Source of the DNA: JAMXLO01 sp963776505
GTDB lineage: Bacteria > Pseudomonadota > Alphaproteobacteria > Acetobacterales > Acetobacteraceae
Direction: 5' to 3'
DNA length: 64,000 bases
Assembly: GCA_963776505.1 (NCBI GenBank)
Contig: CAVZNH010000066.1
Span: forward strand, 1-64,000
Of this stretch, positions 61,416-64,000 are shown one piece after another; the stretch's first letter is position 1, and every line of letters begins with the position of its first letter. The position numbers and the translations under genes are program-made. The notes under the pieces were generated by a model that saw only the letters and a program-made list of their open reading frames with translations, had not been told where the DNA came from and did not search any database.

Positions 61416-63511
61416 TTATGCATTGAGTTGCCCCACCATCACACGCGACAGCCGAAGGTACCCGAGCTCATCGATCCACACCCGCCATCCCGGCGGCACG
61501 ACCGCGGTGGAGTCCATCGCCTTGATGATCGCCGGCCCAACGATCTGCGTGCCAGCGGACAGTCCATCACGCCAGTGCACAGGCGTCGATGTGAAGCCGC
61601 ATTCGGCGAACCATACGTCACGGTCGCGCACACGCGCGCTCGCGGGATCCCCGCGCTGCGCCAAGACAAGATCAGGCAACCGGCCGAACGCTGTCAGGCG
61701 CAAATTCACGAGCTGCACCCGCTCCGAGCGGTTTGCATGTCCATAGGTCTGTTCGTGCCTCGCGTGGAAAGCTACAGCAAGTTCATCCAGGGAGGCCCGG
61801 GTGATCTCACCCTCGGCAATCGGCACCGTCAGCTCGTACGCCTGCCGCCGATAGCGCACATCAGCCTGGCGCAGCAACACCTGCCGTTCTGACGGAACGC
61901 GAGCCGCACGCAGCATCTCACGTCCCGACTGCTCCATGCCGCTGAACACCTCTGCGACACGCGCCGCGTCTATGCTGCCCAGATCGGCGTACAAGCGTGC
62001 GCGAATAATCGCGTTTGAGATCACTTGCCACCAATCCAAGCGCGGAGAATGCACCAGGCGCCGGCGGCACGATCACTTCGGGTATTTGCAATTCCTCGGC
62101 CAGCGACACTGCATGCACCGGGCCCGCGCCGCCAAACGCGATGAGGCTGAACTCCTGCGGATCGTGGCCGCGTTCGATCGACACGATGCGCAATGCCTGC
62201 GCCATGTTGCTGTTGACGACTTCGACGATGCGCGCCGCGGCTTCCGGTACGGTCATGCCGAGTGGCCGCGCGATCGCTGTGTCGATCGCTCGTTCCGCCG
62301 CCGCGAGATCGATGCGCAGCGCGCCACCGAGCAGCGCTTCGCGGTCGAGATAACCGAGCACAACATCGGCGTCGGTCACCGTTGGCGCGGTGCCGCCGAT
62401 GCCATAGCACGCGGGACCAGGGGATGCGCCCGCACTGTGCGGTCCTACCTTCAGCGCACCACCAGGATCGACCCATGCGATCGAGCCGCCGCCGGCACTG
62501 ACTTCCGCGAGGTCGATCACCGGCACGCGGATCGGATGACCGGTGCCGTGCATCCAGCGATTGGCGTGGCCGGCGCCGCCCACCTCGTACTCGGCGGTCA
62601 CCGATACCTCGCCACCAGCGATCACGCTGGCCTTCGCCGTGGTGCCGCCCATGTCGAACGAGATCAGGTTGGGCCGAGCCAACTGCCGGCCTGCCAGCGA
62701 GGCGGCGATCACGCCGGCGGCGGGACCGAACTCGACCGCCATCGCCGGCATGCGCAGCCCCTCCGCGATGTCGAACACACCGCCAGAGGAGCCCATCACA
62801 TGCAGTTGCGGCAAGCCGAGGCGCGATATCGCGCTCTGCAGCCGGTCGAGATACGAAGCCAGCACCGGTCCCACCACGGCACAGACCGCCGTCGTGCTGG
62901 CGCGTTCGAATTCGCGGATTTCGGGCAGCACCTCGGATGACAGGTATACCGCGACGCCAGGCAGCGCGGCGCGCAACGCTTTGCCCACGCGACGCTCGTG
63001 TCGCATCGTTAAGGAACGAAAACAGCAACGACACCGCGACCGTCTGCAACTCCGCGTCGCGGATCGCCTCGATCAGCGCCGGCAGTTCGTTCTCTGCCAG
63101 GGGCGTTACCACCTCGCCCTGCGCATCGATCCGCTCGGTGATCTCGAACCGCCAGCGCCGCGGCACCAACACCGCGGGCGGGTCCTGCAGCAGATCATAG
63201 AGATCGGCCCGCGATGAACGCCGCAACTCCAGGATGTCGCGCATGCCACGCGTCGTGACGAACCCGGCGCGTGCGCCCTTGTTCTCCAGCAGCGCATTGG
63301 TCACCACCGTGGTGGCATGCGACAGAAACGAAACATCGCCAGCGTCGATGCGGTTCGTGTCCAGACCCTGCCGGATGCCGTCGATCACTGCCTGGCCGAA
63401 ATCCTGCGGCGTGGTCAGCAGCTTGACGATTGCCATGCGGCCGGTCTCTTCCTCCACCAGAGCGACGTCGGTGAAGGTGCCGCCGATATCGATGCCGATC
63501 CGCCACGCCAT
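61416..63511 (-). CDS. hyuA: Hydantoinase A / oxoprolinase family protein, two frameshifts
   Basis: ATG 63511 begins 'MAWRIGIDIGGTFTDVALVE', the ATP-binding actin-like fold, with 'SHATTVVTNALLENKGARAG' and 'GMRDILELRRSSRADLYDLL'. One extra G near 63007 breaks 'LLFSFLND'; the next frame runs 'RRVGKALRAALPGVAVYLSS', 'FGPAAGVIAASLAGRQLARP', 'SFDMGGTTAKASVIAGGEVS', 'SAGGGSIAWVDPGGALKVGP', 'GFGGAGP'-like 'AFGGAGPVHAVSLAEELQIP'. A slip near 62015 after 'LKRDYSRT' leads to 'LYADLGSIDAARVAEVFSGM' and the end at 61416. About 698 residues, normal. It is the ATP-dependent subunit paired with HyuB and heads the operon. Confidence 0.92.
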
Positions 63512-63594
63512 GCCGTCAGTTCCCGCACTGCATCGGCCAGCATAGGTGGCACAGGGATTGAGGCAAGCATCGCCACCGCGCACACTGCACAGTC

Positions 63595-64000
63595 ATGCGC
63601 AGATCCCGCGACAGCGATTCGACCGCCGACGGGATCTCCCGCCTGATGCTGTTCTTCGCCATCGTCTATACGGTGGAGGGAATTGGCCAGGCCAAGGCAG
63701 GCGTGGTCTGGCAGCCGCTCACGCACTATCTGAAGGAGACCCAGAACTGGGATCCGGTGCAGATCGCCGCGTCGCTGGCGGTGCTCGACGTGCCGTGGGT
63801 GATCAAGCCGCTCTACGGCGTCATTTCGGATTTCCTGCCGTTATTCGGCTACCGGCGGCGCAGCTATCTGCTGCTTGCCAATGTCGGCGCCGTCGCCGCC
63901 TTCCTGTGGACCACCCAGGTCCTGACGCCGGCAGCGATCGTGTTCGCGCTGCTGCTGACGGCGATCGCAATGGCCGTGTCCAGCACAGTGTGTGGCGCAC
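63595..64000 (+). CDS. MFS-type transporter (folate-biopterin/BT1-like), cut by the window end
   Basis: The frame is open from ATG 63595 to the window edge (135 codons). It begins with a short polar stretch, then 'LMLFFAIVYTVEGIGQAKAG', 'VVWQPLTHYLKETQNWDPVQ', 'SLAVLDVPWVIKPLYGVISD' and 'FLPLFGYRRRSYLLLANVGA'. The W-x-(I/V)KPLYGxxSDxxPxxGYRRRSY segment is characteristic of the BT1/folate-biopterin transporter branch of MFS. At least three membrane helices are in the window. It diverges from the hydantoinase operon with 83 bp between and may import or export that operon's substrate; this is inferred from position only. Confidence 0.82.
   Translation, partial: MRRSRDSDSTADGISRLMLFFAIVYTVEGIGQAKAGVVWQPLTHYLKETQNWDPVQIAASLAVLDVPWVIKPLYGVISDFLPLFGYRRRSYLLLANVGAVAAFLWTTQVLTPAAIVFALLLTAIAMAVSSTVCGA

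Noticed and set aside
1..64000. tRNA or rRNA genes, CRISPR arrays, intact transposase or integrase genes, prophage
   Set aside because: No CCA-ended cloverleaf-like sequence, spaced repeats, transposase DDE motifs or phage structural genes were recognised by eye; a tRNAscan or CRISPR search could overturn this.

Overview
The window is high-GC DNA from a bacterium, most likely an alphaproteobacterium of the Acetobacteraceae/Rhodospirillales type. I infer this from gene content: class II DAHP synthase, a relic of an OprB-type sugar porin beside a sugar:proton symporter and glucokinase, two GMC flavin dehydrogenases, HGGxSTG small proteins, and short palindromic repeats common in that class. No rRNA, tRNA, CRISPR array or intact insertion sequence was seen. 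All assignments come from reading the translated sequence and have not been searched against databases.

Layout. 1-1.4 kb: remains of an N6-adenine DNA methyltransferase broken by frameshifts. 1.5-8.7 kb: GMC dehydrogenase plus cytochrome c, a glycine-zipper lipoprotein, a LuxR-type regulator with a receiver-like domain lacking its aspartate, small exported proteins and an MFS transporter. 9.3-15.4 kb: sugar metabolism (transketolase, sugar symporter, OprB porin relic, glucokinase), then a glycosyltransferase relic. 15.4-29.3 kb: mostly housekeeping (guaA, guaB, rsmB) mixed with small-molecule oxidoreductases, regulators, a second GMC dehydrogenase, a TauE/SafE exporter and a MetE-like protein. 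29.8-32.5 kb: a decayed accessory island (TetR, DUF2806, an orphan antitoxin). 33-43.3 kb: HGGxSTG protein, glutathione S-transferase, EmrAB drug efflux, a split thiamine-diphosphate decarboxylase and an RND pump. 43.3-49.4 kb: SDR, glucose-6-phosphate dehydrogenase, a flavin monooxygenase, glutamate-type dehydrogenase and nitroreductase, all intact. 49.5-64 kb: catabolic genes (aconitase X with its swivel subunit, hydrolase, EamA permease, DUF1028; a XylX-like FAH dehydratase; an enolase-superfamily enzyme; a hydantoinase A / FAD hydroxylase / hydantoinase B / CDGSH operon; a transporter cut by the window end) surrounding DAHP synthase and msrB.

The most notable regulatory signal is upstream of the DAHP synthase gene. 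A promoter-like pair is followed by a possibly leaderless 21-codon leader peptide containing Phe-Trp-Tyr-Arg-Trp-Tyr, a competing hairpin segment and an intrinsic terminator. This has the layout of an aromatic-amino-acid transcription attenuator.

A second feature of the whole window is the high number of single-base frameshifts, densest at 49.8-56.4 kb. They interrupt guaB and DAHP synthase, genes the cell would normally need, so many are probably sequence or assembly errors. The relics at 1-1.4, 13.2, 15.0 and 29.8-32.5 kb look like true decay. For frameshifted genes I give the span of the whole gene.
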